Notes under the pieces: generated by a model
Told to the model about the DNA's origin: nothing
What the model saw: only the letters and a program-made list of their open reading frames with translations
The model's database searches: none
Part shown: positions 54,483-64,000 of the stretch, in pieces
How the letters are laid out: the number at the start of each line of letters is the position of its first letter
Numbering within the stretch: position 1 is the first letter of the stretch
Assembly: GCA_033030425.1 (NCBI GenBank)
Contig: JAUFSD010000004.1
Location: 992,001-1,056,000, forward strand
DNA from: Verpa conica
Lineage: Eukaryota > Ascomycota > Pezizomycetes > Pezizales > Morchellaceae
DNA length: 64,000 nucleotides
Direction: 5' to 3'
Program-made: the position numbers and the translations under genes

Positions 54483-54841
54483 TGTAAAAACTGATCACCT
54501 ATTGGGGAACAGCAGGCGATAAGCACAAGGCAAGGCTAGTATCGAGAGACTAGGAACTCAAAGACAAGGTAGGTATGGTAACAATATAAGTTGTTGCGTG
54601 AAGGACTAACTAATTGACAGAGATGCGCCCCTTTTATACCCTTTCTGGAGGGACACTGAGATCAACAATGAGACAATATGAAACTGAAGGAGCGACCTCC
54701 TTCTACATGAAACTATAGACGTCTTGTCCTGCAAGGCGTACTTCTTACATGACCAATAATAACAGGAATCCTACGAAATATGAAGCAATACATGAAACAA
54801 GGAGATAAGCAAGGCAGACTAGAAAATGGGTGTTCTTGACA
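54483..54841 (-). mobile_element. Short LTR with TATA box (reverse orientation)
   Basis: 359 bp; read on the minus strand it begins TGTCAAGAACACCC, has GGTATAAAAGGGGCGC as probable promoter and ends GTGATCAGTTTTTACA. TG...CA ends and the second, MITE-split copy at 21969-22675 support an LTR. Flanks AATCA and AACCT do not match. No gag or pol ORF lies next to it. Confidence 0.7.
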
Positions 54842-56042
54842 AACCTCACCTATGGGACCTACTTTTATACCCCAAAAAAATCACAAAAAATCGAGGCAAA
54901 AAATATCAGAGACATTAGCTAAGCGAGATTATAGTCTTATACTCTGAATAGGGGCATGAAGGGCTTGTGGCTGAATCAGAGGAAATTATATTGTTGGTAC
55001 TTTAAATTTGCACGGTTTTCTGGGCGAAACTCGATTTCTACGGTCTAAGGGATAAGTACTCTGGTGGTTTATCGAATCAATACCTAGAAATTTTTCTACC
55101 CACACGGTTCTCTATTTTTTATTTTTTTACTAGCTAGGTTCTCGGGTTAACCTTAGACTAGAATGAGATTACGTTTTTCAAGACTCCTCCAAACCGAGTA
55201 TTCACCCTTGCGTTGCTATTAAGTCCAGGATAGAGGGTCTTTGAAAAAATGTTACGAAACATCCGAAACCAGACCTATGATATAGGTAGATACCGGTGAG
55301 ATATTTCTAGTAGTTTCTCCCCTGGCCGCCAGCTCATAACGTTATGGTTAGATTAGGAATACTTCCAGATTATTCCTTTGAAACCAAGAAGCACAAGTAA
55401 CGCCGTTATATGACAGTTGTCAACAGCAAAAGTTCCAGGTAGAGACCTCAACAAGATTGTTAGCGCCACTATATGTTTCAATCAGCCAGAATGCGAATTT
55501 TTCTAGGCGTCTTCTATCGAACATTGCCTTGGGCCTAAGCGCCCGACGATTCGAGACGTAGACTTACTTAGATCATAGCAAATTAAATCATAACTAAATT
55601 CAATCCCCGATACCAACAGCATGAGGAAGCCAAGCTGGAACTGAGTTCTATAATAAATGCCTTTTTTCAGCTGGAGCAGCTTTTACTAGATTAAAGACCC
55701 AAGTGATGTTTGCGCAACTCACAAAGACCATGCGCAATAAGAGACAACCTTTTTTATTTTAAATTTTATTAAGGAAATCGATGACTAATACATCGCCAAA
55801 TTTAGACGACAAATCCAATCCAGTGAGATAAGAGGCTACTACTAACGGCTAAAATAGAGTACATATAGAGGTTTGTCTCTATCTATTACTTACTGAGTCA
55901 CTTAATTGAAGCTGAGATTAGAGTATTCATCCCGCTGACCTTTTATATGCGTCATCTCATTCTAGGCTGTGCATGCTATCATTGAGTCAAACTAGGTCAA
56001 AACGATCATTCAGTCACACGGCACATGTGAATAAATAAATAA
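54842..56042. other. Intergenic region
   Basis: 1.2 kb of AT-rich sequence between the LTR and the peptidyl-tRNA hydrolase gene. Nothing recognised. Confidence 0.5.
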
Positions 56043-56774
56043 ATGCTCAAGATGTCGACAGGATTCATATCAAGACATATTTTCAGACCTACAGTTATGG
56101 GGAGAAAGGTTCTCGTAAGTCCTCTCTTCGGTCAATCCAAAGCCACAATACTAACACCTTCAGGTCTGCTCAATAGGCAACCCCGGCCCCTACCTCAATA
56201 CACGTCACTCCGCAGGCCACACAATAACTACTCTCCTCGCAGAATCATTCGGCCATGGCCGATTCTCAAACAACAAAGGATTTGGGGGGGATGTTTCCTT
56301 CCCAGTCCATGGCCAGACGTACACACTCTGGCAGAGCAAGTCTTTGATGAACGTTTCCGGAAAAGGTGTAAAGACGGCATGGAATATGTTCTTGTCAGAA
56401 TTGGGCCCGGAGGAGAAGGAGAACGCAGTGTTGGTAGTTGTACATGATGAGATGGAGGTGGCGCTAGGGGGGGTTAAAGTTAAGAAGACAGGAAGTGCAG
56501 GGGGGCATAATGGGTTGACGAGTATCATTTCACAGCTACAGACAAAGGTTGTTCCTAGGTCTCCTTGAGCGTTTAGGGATATCAGATACTAATATGTTTT
56601 TAGGACTTCACGAGGATAGGTGTTGGTATTGGACGCCCAGAGAGTCGGGAGAGCCAGGTAGTTACCAATTACGTCCTCGGAAAGTTTACGGTGCAGGAGA
56701 ACAAGGTGATCAAAGATAAATCGTTACCGCTGGTGATTCAGAAGTTGAAGGACATTGCCACATTGCCAACATAG
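56043..56774 (+). CDS. PTH1: Peptidyl-tRNA hydrolase (bacterial-type Pth, probably mitochondrial)
   Basis: Hydrolyses peptidyl-tRNA released from stalled ribosomes. Exons: 56043-56114, 56164-56547 and about 56603-56774, with a 49-bp first intron and a second intron with branch TACTAAT. About 209 residues. The N-terminus (MLKMSTGFISRHIFRPT) is basic and may target mitochondria; a second ATG lies at 56052. Key residues: VCSIGNPGPYLNTRHSAGH (catalytic His about 39 and Asn), SKSLMNVSGKGV, LVVVHDEMEVALGGVKVKKT, GSAGGHNGLTSI and the C-terminal RIGVGIGRPES and VTNYVLGKFT. These cover the complete Pth fold. My count of the last exon length is off by one, so its exact start may shift by a base. Confidence 0.92.
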
Positions 56775-57495
56775 GAGTCGTGAAATATACGACTATAGAT
56801 ATTGTACTTTACTGGAGTTTATACGGGGGAGGATATACAGTCTCCGGCAAGAAAGATCGAGAAACCAGGGTTAGTGAGCAGGGGCCCTACAGCCAGTACA
56901 ATTGCTAGAATCCTTGCCACAATACTGAAAAGCCAATAGAAACCCTAAATTCGAATCTCACGTTTCTCGATCTTTGTTGCCGGAAGCTGTATGGTACCTT
57001 AGATCTCTTATATTATCAGCCCTGGGGAAAAGGCGTTACTAAAATGTCTTATATCGGGAACCGGTTACCATAGCGGACCATCAGAGGTTTTATATAATCA
57101 CGTGATAAATAGTCATCAAACAAGCGCCAAGACTATAACTACTGCGGCTCGGATGTTCGGCTTTCGTCTACTCCCAGGGCTGCTGTTTTGACGCCTCGTA
57201 CATAACAAGATGTCCTGAACTGTCTCTCTATTGAGTGTTACTTCATTCCATTAACTACCCCCACATACATAATACCTAGCACAGACAGCCGCCCAGAAAA
57301 CGTTCACAGACATTCCCACAAACCTGCAGGTGTCCCTTCCATCTAGGCCTACCGGAGTTTAGTCTGGGCAATATACCTACTGCACGAGCCAGCCAACGAG
57401 CTCAAAGAACGAAACAGGAAAAATAAAGGAAGAAAGACAAAAAACCACAATCAGGATCAGAATCAGATTATCAAACATCTTGGAAAATCGACCAA
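56775..57495. other. Spacer upstream of the YTP1-like gene
   Basis: 720 bp. Contains two copies of a short word in inverse arrangement (AGTCTCCGGCAAGAAAGATCGAGAAAC near 56839 and CGTTTCTCGATCTTTGTTGCCGGAAG near 56961). The A-rich part before 57496 is probably 5' untranslated. No gene. Confidence 0.4.
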
Positions 57496-59115
57496 ATGCG
57501 AGTGGGTGCACTATCAATCGCCCGAGGAACATCCAGAGGGGTCGCCTCGAAACTATTACCCATCTTCCTCTCCCTCAGCACACTTGTGGCCGCTCATGAA
57601 CACCACCAAGATGATATCCCCGAAGGGAGCACCATCTCCCCAGACCCAATAGACAGCATACTATGGATTCACATATTCGTGATGGTCGCCTCATTTGGGG
57701 TAATCTTTCCAGTTGGTATGGTACTAGGAATGATTCGAAATAGATGGCATGTTCCGGTGCAAGTTTTCGGGACAGTGATAGCAGTGATGGGGTGGTTTCT
57801 AGGACATGCGCATAAAGGACGGAAATTCGCGCCGAATATACACTCGAAGTTTGCTAGTTCGCTTATGTTGATGCTTGTCGGCCAGGTGGCACTAGGGATT
57901 TATCTGAAGTTCCATCTAGAGAAAGGGTGGCACGGAAGAGTGAGATGGTTGATAGTGAAGGCTCATGGGGTTTTAGGCAAGGGTATGCCGTTAATTGCGT
58001 GGGCGCAGATGTTGTTCGGCGGGATCACAGCGTAGGTTTAAACTTTCCGAGAGTGTAGATGATGACTTGTGTTAACGGCTTCGTATAGAATGGGATTCTG
58101 TCGCGCAGACCATACTGGCCAATGTTTGGCTCATTTCGTAAGTCCAATTGCCATCTGAGGATTCTTAATGCTGGATTTTATTAGTCGGGTATTGATTGAA
58201 AATCCCCTCCAATAATCAGATCATGGGCAGCTCCTTCATCGCTTATGGAATAATAATGACAATAATGCTCTTTGTTGGCCAGGCCTGGCTCGCCCGCACC
58301 GGCCGCTCTCAAGAGTTCTGGGACTCCTTTGTCATCACTATCTGGGGTAAGCCAAGTTTTCTCTGCTCCCGTAAACTCCAACTAACCTCTATAGGTTTTA
58401 TCAATACCTTCACTGAACATCGCTGGGGTAATCATTGGGCTCACAATGACATCCAACACACCTCTATGGGGATAGTTTGGGCGTGCGCTGGTCTTCTTGG
58501 CCTCTGGCTCTCTCGTGATAATAAGCGGAATCTTGTCCCCGGTATTGTGATCTTTATTACTGGTTGGGCCATGAGTGCACACCCACAGCATCTCATGTTG
58601 AGTACGATGGTTCATCAAGTTTTCGGATATACCCTCATGGCAGCCGGGCTAAGCAGGATCATTGAAATTTCATTTGTGGTGAAAGATAAACCTACCCTTG
58701 GGACAGGCGAGAAAAGTAGCTGGCAGCATTTACCACCGTATTTGCTATTTGCAAGCGGGTTTATTTTTATGTGTGCGAATGAGGAACAGCTTGCTATGGT
58801 GGATGCGGTAGGGATTGACCATGTTTCATACTTGCTAGTGTTGTATAGTTTGGCATTTTTGCTATACCTTTGTAGGTTCACTCTTCCTCGACAAGATACG
58901 GATTTAGGACTGATCATTTCATAGTCACGATGGTGCTTATTGGGATCTTCACTACGAATAAGCCTGAGGAGAAGAGGTATATTCCAGTTGCTGGAGAGAC
59001 TCCAACTACGGCAAATGGATACGTGGAAGATCGAAGGGCTACGGATGCAGAGGAGTTTGAGTTAGCAGGGCTGATAAGTGACGACGAAGATGACGATGCA
59101 AATAAGAGGCAATGA
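57496..59115 (+). CDS. YTP1: YTP1-like multi-spanning membrane protein
   Basis: Fungal integral membrane protein of the Ytp1 family (N-terminal DUF2427-like and C-terminal Ytp1 domains), with cytochrome b561/ferric-reductase-like His-bearing helices; biochemical role unknown. Five exons: 57496-58031, 58089-58137, 58220-58346, 58395-58871 and 58925-59115, all in frame, giving 459 residues. A signal-like segment (LLPIFLSLSTLVAAHEHH) is followed by helices such as ILWIHIFVMVASFGVIFPVG, VIAVMGWFLGHAHKG and HGVLGKGMPLIAWAQMLFG. The middle has GFCRADHTGQCLAHFIMGSS, then the Ytp1 core EHRWGNHWAHNDIQHTSMGI, MSAHPQHLMLSTMVHQVFGY and GFIFMCANEEQL. The cytosolic tail ends DAEEFELAGLISDDEDDD. His-rich loops could bind metal or heme (inference). 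Confidence 0.88.
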
Positions 59116-61288
59116 TTTTCTATAGTGAGGGCGTGGTCTACATCTGGTGAGGGGAGAAGTGGAGGTAAAGGTTGATTTTTTGTGGCCGGAAAATCTGCGC
59201 GTATAATCGGCGTTTGTCGGTTTTTTTTTTTGCGATTTTTATACTCATTGCCTTCACGGCATATTGTTTACACCATATAATCTATGCTTAGCTGCGTATG
59301 ACCAGTACCATACCTATCTTGACCTTTAGTAGTAAGTGGTGGGTGCTCGGGAATTGTTATTGATTGTGGTAGATGGGTATGATTGGTATGGTAATATATA
59401 TCATGATTTATTTTTACCCAATAAAAGGACTGAGAATTGATGAATGGATACATACATGTACTTATGATTAAAATTTACAGAGTCTTGGGGGGTTACCGAC
59501 GTCACTGAACAGGACAAGTTGTGAATCACGAAACAATTATATATATTATTATCAGGAACAGAAATAACTGGTAGTCTACGGCTACTGCAGTCCGAAGTTG
59601 ATTGATTATTTATTTATACATGGGCAAGAAAGGCCAGTTAGAGTATTACACAAGTGGTGGAAAGATAGAGCGTTTTAATGACGTTATACAGAGGGTGGCT
59701 GCATCCTCGACAATCATGCCGCCCCTTTAGTTTCATAAATGCCAAATAATTTTATTTCCGACGATTAAAGAATACGATTGGGTGATCGACGCCATAATGA
59801 TGAATCTTACTTTGTCTTATGACTTGGCAGCAAGTGGCACGGAACGCCGGATAGAGACAAGCTTTTCCGATAAACCCGACCGCTGTTCAAGATTTCTACG
59901 AGTGATAGACTATGAGTCTACTATGTTTTTCCACTAGCAAAAGCCGTGGATTCCGCGGTCGAGTCTACGACCCAGGAGGCGGTATCGGTTTTCCCCGTAA
60001 AACGCCTCAAACATGCATAATTGTATCATCCTAAGGGCTGTGCTGGTTGTTTAGTTGGATTAGATTATTCGACAAACAAAACTAGCTAGTTTGTCTCGAA
60101 AGAAAAAAGTCAGCTCAATTTGTAATAACCGGCCGCGAGCGGATGAGTGAAATTTTTCTGAGGCTCTTTGAATTTACGTATGCCATGAAAGGAAACAGGG
60201 TGGAAAAACTCCTTGGTTTCCAGGTGGTTTCCACTGCATGAAGCAGATACACGGAAGGGAAGTTTCTAAGAGGCTGCAGATGACATGCATAGCAGGCAGT
60301 AGTCAGTCGCACACCCAACCCCGATACTTTTCCTCGGGAGTGCGAAGTTGGGCTTGGGATCTGGGGAGAGCTCTGATAGTAGTGTAGAGCTTATGGTACA
60401 TAGCCGTTTGAAATTAGTTTCCATCTCTCGCCAGCACGGGGAGCCGAAGCGAGTGGTGACCTCGGCGACTGGTGGTACGTGACTCGGGGCAAAGTCATAG
60501 CGGCAATCGGTGTCTTAGACCGATGTGCACCCGTGTTAACGATAGTGTAGGTATAGGCGGCGGGGTCACTCGATTCGTGTCTCTAGCTGCGGAGAGTGTT
60601 TGTGTCTGTTTGTGTCTTGCTGCAGTCAGTGCAGAGGGCAGTTGGACCGGAGGTTATCGGCCCAAGGGAGTGGCCTTCCAATATGGGGGTATGTAGAGTG
60701 GTAGATACTATGAGAACTCTGTGGTCTGGAATGAGAGGGAAGCCATTCCACACAATAGCCAGCCAGCCAGTGAGCGATACCCAACAGCTCTGGTGTGCTC
60801 TCCGCTCTCTCTCTCTCTCTCCCTCTCCCTCCTCTCCCTCCTCTCCCTCTCCCTCTCCCTCCATCCCCTCTCCCTCCATCCCCTCTCCGGACTCTTTCTC
60901 CTAATCCACTCTGCTGTCTCCTTCCCCCACGGTCCCCACCTAGAACAACGGTTGACTAGTTTAGCTTCAGACCCATCTCCGCCTCTACCTCCGCTAATAA
61001 CTGCCACCACTGCCACTGCCACTGCCACCACTGCCACCACCACCCACCTCTTCCTGTCCATCCCCCTTCCCCTCGCGTGATCCCTCTTCGCCTTTCCCCA
61101 ACCTTTCAAGACACTCCACGCATATTCTATTTCGTGTATACTCCTTTATTGCTGGTCGTCGTCTCTGGAAGCTCCTACCCTCTCTCTGTTGGTTTAACTG
61201 GCAACTATAAAATAGCCACCCACCAGCCATAAGACAACCCCTCGCTCTGAGAAAGCCTCCCTTCTATACTAAGCAATCAACCAGCAGT
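59116..61288. other. Intergenic region and CDC34 promoter with pyrimidine tract
   Basis: No exon supported over 2.2 kb. A (CT/CCT)-rich tract at about 60798-60898 and a CACTGC/CACCAC tract at about 61003-61046 lie upstream of the E2 gene. ORFs across them on both strands are low-complexity artefacts. Confidence 0.5.
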
Positions 61289-62269
61289 ATGTCTTCTGAC
61301 GAACGGAAAATCGCTGAGCGCATGCTCATGAACGAGTTGAAGGAGCTTCAGAAGGAAAATTGGGTAGATGTTGATGTGAGTTGAGATTTCTCTAAGCTAC
61401 ACGCTAGCCTTTAGATACTAACGATCTATTCTATACGGTAGCCACGTGAAGGAAATTTGTTCCTTTGGGATGTCGCTCTGATAGTCGTAAACCCAACCTC
61501 TCTCTACTCAGGGGCTTATCTCAAGGTATTTATTTTTAAACATTTTTCTTCTATCTTAGCATGTCTTTAGTTATTTGGTTTACTGACTGGTGGGGGCCTT
61601 CTGTCTAGGCCGAACTCAAAATTCCAAAAAACTACCCTATGAGCCCTCCTGAATTCCGCTTCATACGGCCACTTTTTCACCCAAATATCTATAAAGATGG
61701 AAAGCTGTGTATTTCGATCCTTCATGCACCAGGCGAAGATGAGACTTCTGGTGAACTAGCATCGGTATTTTTCGCCTGACTCCAAGTAATATATTACGTA
61801 AGGGGTTTATCTAATGGTTTTCGGCTATGTTGTGTAGGAACGTTGGTCACCAGCACAGCGAATATTCACCGTACTTATTTCGATCCTGTCCCTCCTCGAC
61901 GATGCCGAAGTCTCAAGTGCGGCCAATGTTGATGCTGGTGTTATGCTACGAAAGGACCCTGAAGGCTATAAGAAGGTGGTAAGGGAGAATGTTGAGGCTT
62001 CAAAGAGGGACATACCAGAGGGGTTCCATATGCCCTTGACCGTAGAGAGTGCACCACCAGAGAAGGAGGAGGTTGACGATGACTTTTGGTGTGAGTCTGA
62101 GATGGAGAGTGACTTTGGGGGAGATAGTAGTGATGCGGAGATGATGTTTGGTATGGCTATCCCGACCTTCTTAAATGTGGCACAGCAATGATTGACTCAT
62201 GAGTTTATAGATGATGACGACGAGGAGTCAGACCCCGAGACTGGAGAGGATGAGGAGAAGAGCAGCTAG
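61289..62269 (+). CDS. CDC34: Ubiquitin-conjugating enzyme E2, CDC34/UBC3 type
   Basis: E2 enzyme working with SCF ubiquitin ligases to drive degradation of cell-cycle regulators. Five exons: 61289-61375, 61442-61525, 61609-61764, 61838-62150 and 62211-62269, all in frame, 232 residues. UBC core: AERMLMNELKELQKENW, LKIPKNYPMSPPEFRF, HPNIYKDGKLCISILH with HPN at 81-83 and catalytic Cys91. It is followed by the acidic insertion APGEDETSGELASERWSP that marks Cdc34/Ube2R, and SILSLLDDAEVSSAANVDAG. The C-terminal tail is strongly acidic (DDDFWCESEMESDFG, FDDDDEESDPETGEDEEKSS). The tail's last part comes only with a 60-bp intron (GTATGG...TTATAG); unspliced, a different end (GMAIPTFLNVAQQ) would result. 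Confidence 0.95.
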
Positions 62270-64000
62270 CTTGGAGAGTGAGTGAATGATTAACAGCCCT
62301 TCAACATCTCCAGCGCTATATCTCCAGTACTCGGAACGAGTTCTTCTACAATTACAACATTCGAAACAAGTAAATCCGTATAAAGTTCACTTCGCCTCAC
62401 CCTTGGTCGTCATTTCCTTTCTTAGCGTATCTGAGATTAAATTAGCGTTGCATAGTTTTCAATAATAATCTTTCCTCATTTTCTTTCGGTATCTGATATT
62501 TTGCAGTGATCACATTGTGGTTGATGTTGCTTGAGTGTTAGAGTGAAGATTCAGTAGTCCTCTCTTTATGTTTACTATCGTCTTTTCCAGTAGTGGTACG
62601 TCTTATTCAGGGGTAAAAGGCGCTTTTCTCCTGGGGTTACTTTGTTATTTACTTTTGTATTTTGATCTTGGTATGTGGAGCTTTTCTGGGGGGAGGTTTT
62701 TATTTCTTTTGCTTCGCTTGGTGTTAGGTATGAGGAGGTATACAGTAGGCCAACTATAAATAGCTATCTTATCCGGTTTGCATAGAGTATCTATTATCGT
62801 GAGCCGCTTATGGGTGAGAAAGGCACGAGTGAAGGAGGGAAGTAAACTCTTATCTTCGTGTATAAAGAGTTTGGAGGTCTCTGCTCGCCAAGGTTTGCAC
62901 ATCTTGGCCAACAGCCGAGTACTTGAGGAGGCCAATCAGGTCTGCTGAGCTGGGAGACTGGAGTATCACTGATTAACATGTTTGACAGCTGATTGTGTGG
63001 TTCGAGCCGTAGGTTGAGTCTTGATTTTACCTTGTGTGCCATAAACTACACGATTCACTAACGATTAATCTAAATAAAAAAACAACGGTTATTTTAATTC
63101 ACTGCTAATTTTCCCTTGCATCCAGTCTTGTGCTGAATATGTCTAAAAAATTAGATTTTGGTCTCATTATTGGGTCTGCGTTAAAAGATGCTACACAAAT
63201 AATTCTGCCAACCTCGGTGTCACTTTCCTTAGGCTATTAATTTCTAGGCGTAAGTGGTTGTGTATATATGTGGGCCTTACGCTCGGTCGTGAAAAATTCT
63301 CTATAAAGTCATGGATTCTCTCTGTAGGCTTGGTATATTAGCTCTGTTGCTTTTACTCCTTTCCTGCTTTTTTCTAGAGTCATCGCCGGGTTGAGGGATG
63401 CAGGTAGCATCAGTCAGATCATGGATGATCTCCGCCTAGATACCCTTACTACCCTCGTTACGGTGTTTTTTTACTGCACATTTTTTCAGCGTACACAGCT
63501 GCTAATTTGGGTCGGGTCTAGGCCATAGTATAAATCACCAGATTTCTGACTTGAGGACGATCTGAAGACGCTCTCGTAGGGTCTTCTAGGTACAATGTTA
63601 AGTATCTGCTGATAAGAGGTATTATAGGGACGACTATACCTATAACTGTCCCTATAGTAGCCAGAACTCTTTCACTGAAGAGCTGCCCAGAATATCAGTA
63701 AAATAAGTAAGTACCTTCACAAAGTGGGGTTTTGTGTTTAGTTTCTAAATTTAATTAAGTTTGCTTAGTTAAACCTAGCGCTTTTTATATAACCTACTAG
63801 GGGTAACTACAATAGTAGCGAGTATCGGTGGCTGATTAGATAATACTCGGGACAGGAAGCTGGGGGCGAAGTCTAATAGATTCGGTGGTAGGTCTGATGA
63901 TATTTTGGATGCTGTTTAAGCTTGTGCTTAGCTTGCGTGGATGTATTTGTGCTGTAAGTAGATGTGGTGACCTACTGAGAAGCTTAGTTTAATACGATTC
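62270..64000. other. Intergenic region at the right edge
   Basis: 1.7 kb of AT-rich sequence with no supported exon, repeat pair or RNA gene. ORFs at 62568-62759 and 62645-62935 overlap on opposite strands and lack motifs. Confidence 0.5.

Noticed and set aside
60583..61109. Overlapping ORFs on both strands upstream of CDC34
   Set aside because: Artefacts of CT-rich and CACTGC repeats (Ser/Pro/Leu or Glu/Arg/Val runs).

Overview
The window looks like nuclear DNA of a filamentous ascomycete (Pezizomycotina). Housekeeping genes are split by many short introns (mostly 50-75 bp, GT-AG with CTRAC-type branch points), the products are eukaryotic and often mitochondrial, and the sequence between genes is AT-rich and full of transposon debris. 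The lineage within Pezizomycotina cannot be settled from sequence alone; a transposon-rich, early-diverging group such as Pezizomycetes is a guess. I rebuilt exon structures by hand from splice signals, reading frame and known protein-family motifs.

Left edge (1-7.5 kb): 3' end of an importin-13-like karyopherin whose first visible intron carries a hairpin MITE; a C2H2 zinc-finger/DEDDh RNA exonuclease on the minus strand; a long empty stretch; and a decayed cytochrome P450 pseudogene.

Transposon island 1 (7.5-23 kb): four near-identical copies of a 1.26-kb LTR-like unit (TGTAAC...GTCACA). Two copies have perfect 5-bp target-site duplications. Each copy holds a tRNA-like Pol III promoter module (A box, B box, T-run) and a shared 88-codon ORF. 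One copy sits inside or just upstream of an unrecognised RG-rich/acidic nuclear-type gene. Next to it is a Plavaka (CACTA-superfamily) DNA transposon with visible terminal inverted repeats. To the right are GC-rich hAT-like MITEs, one inserted at the TATA box of an LTR remnant.

Gene block (23-48.9 kb): GCD7 (eIF2B beta), SEC61 alpha, ARG7 (ornithine acetyltransferase), ORC2, RPL2 (uL2), PGS1, an NDUFA12-type complex I subunit, a full-length ABCC transporter and TIF6 (eIF6). ARG7/ORC2 and PGS1/NDUFA12 are divergent pairs; the second shares a very short promoter and both products are mitochondrial. Functions are diverse (translation, secretion, arginine, replication, cardiolipin, respiration, drug export) and suggest no operon or cluster logic.

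Transposon island 2 (48.9-56 kb): a foldback element, two related short LTRs, GC-rich MITE ends, a four-unit minisatellite and a truncated PiggyBac transposase.

Right edge (56-64 kb): peptidyl-tRNA hydrolase, a YTP1-like membrane protein and a CDC34-type E2 enzyme, then featureless sequence. I saw no rRNA, canonical tRNA or CRISPR array.
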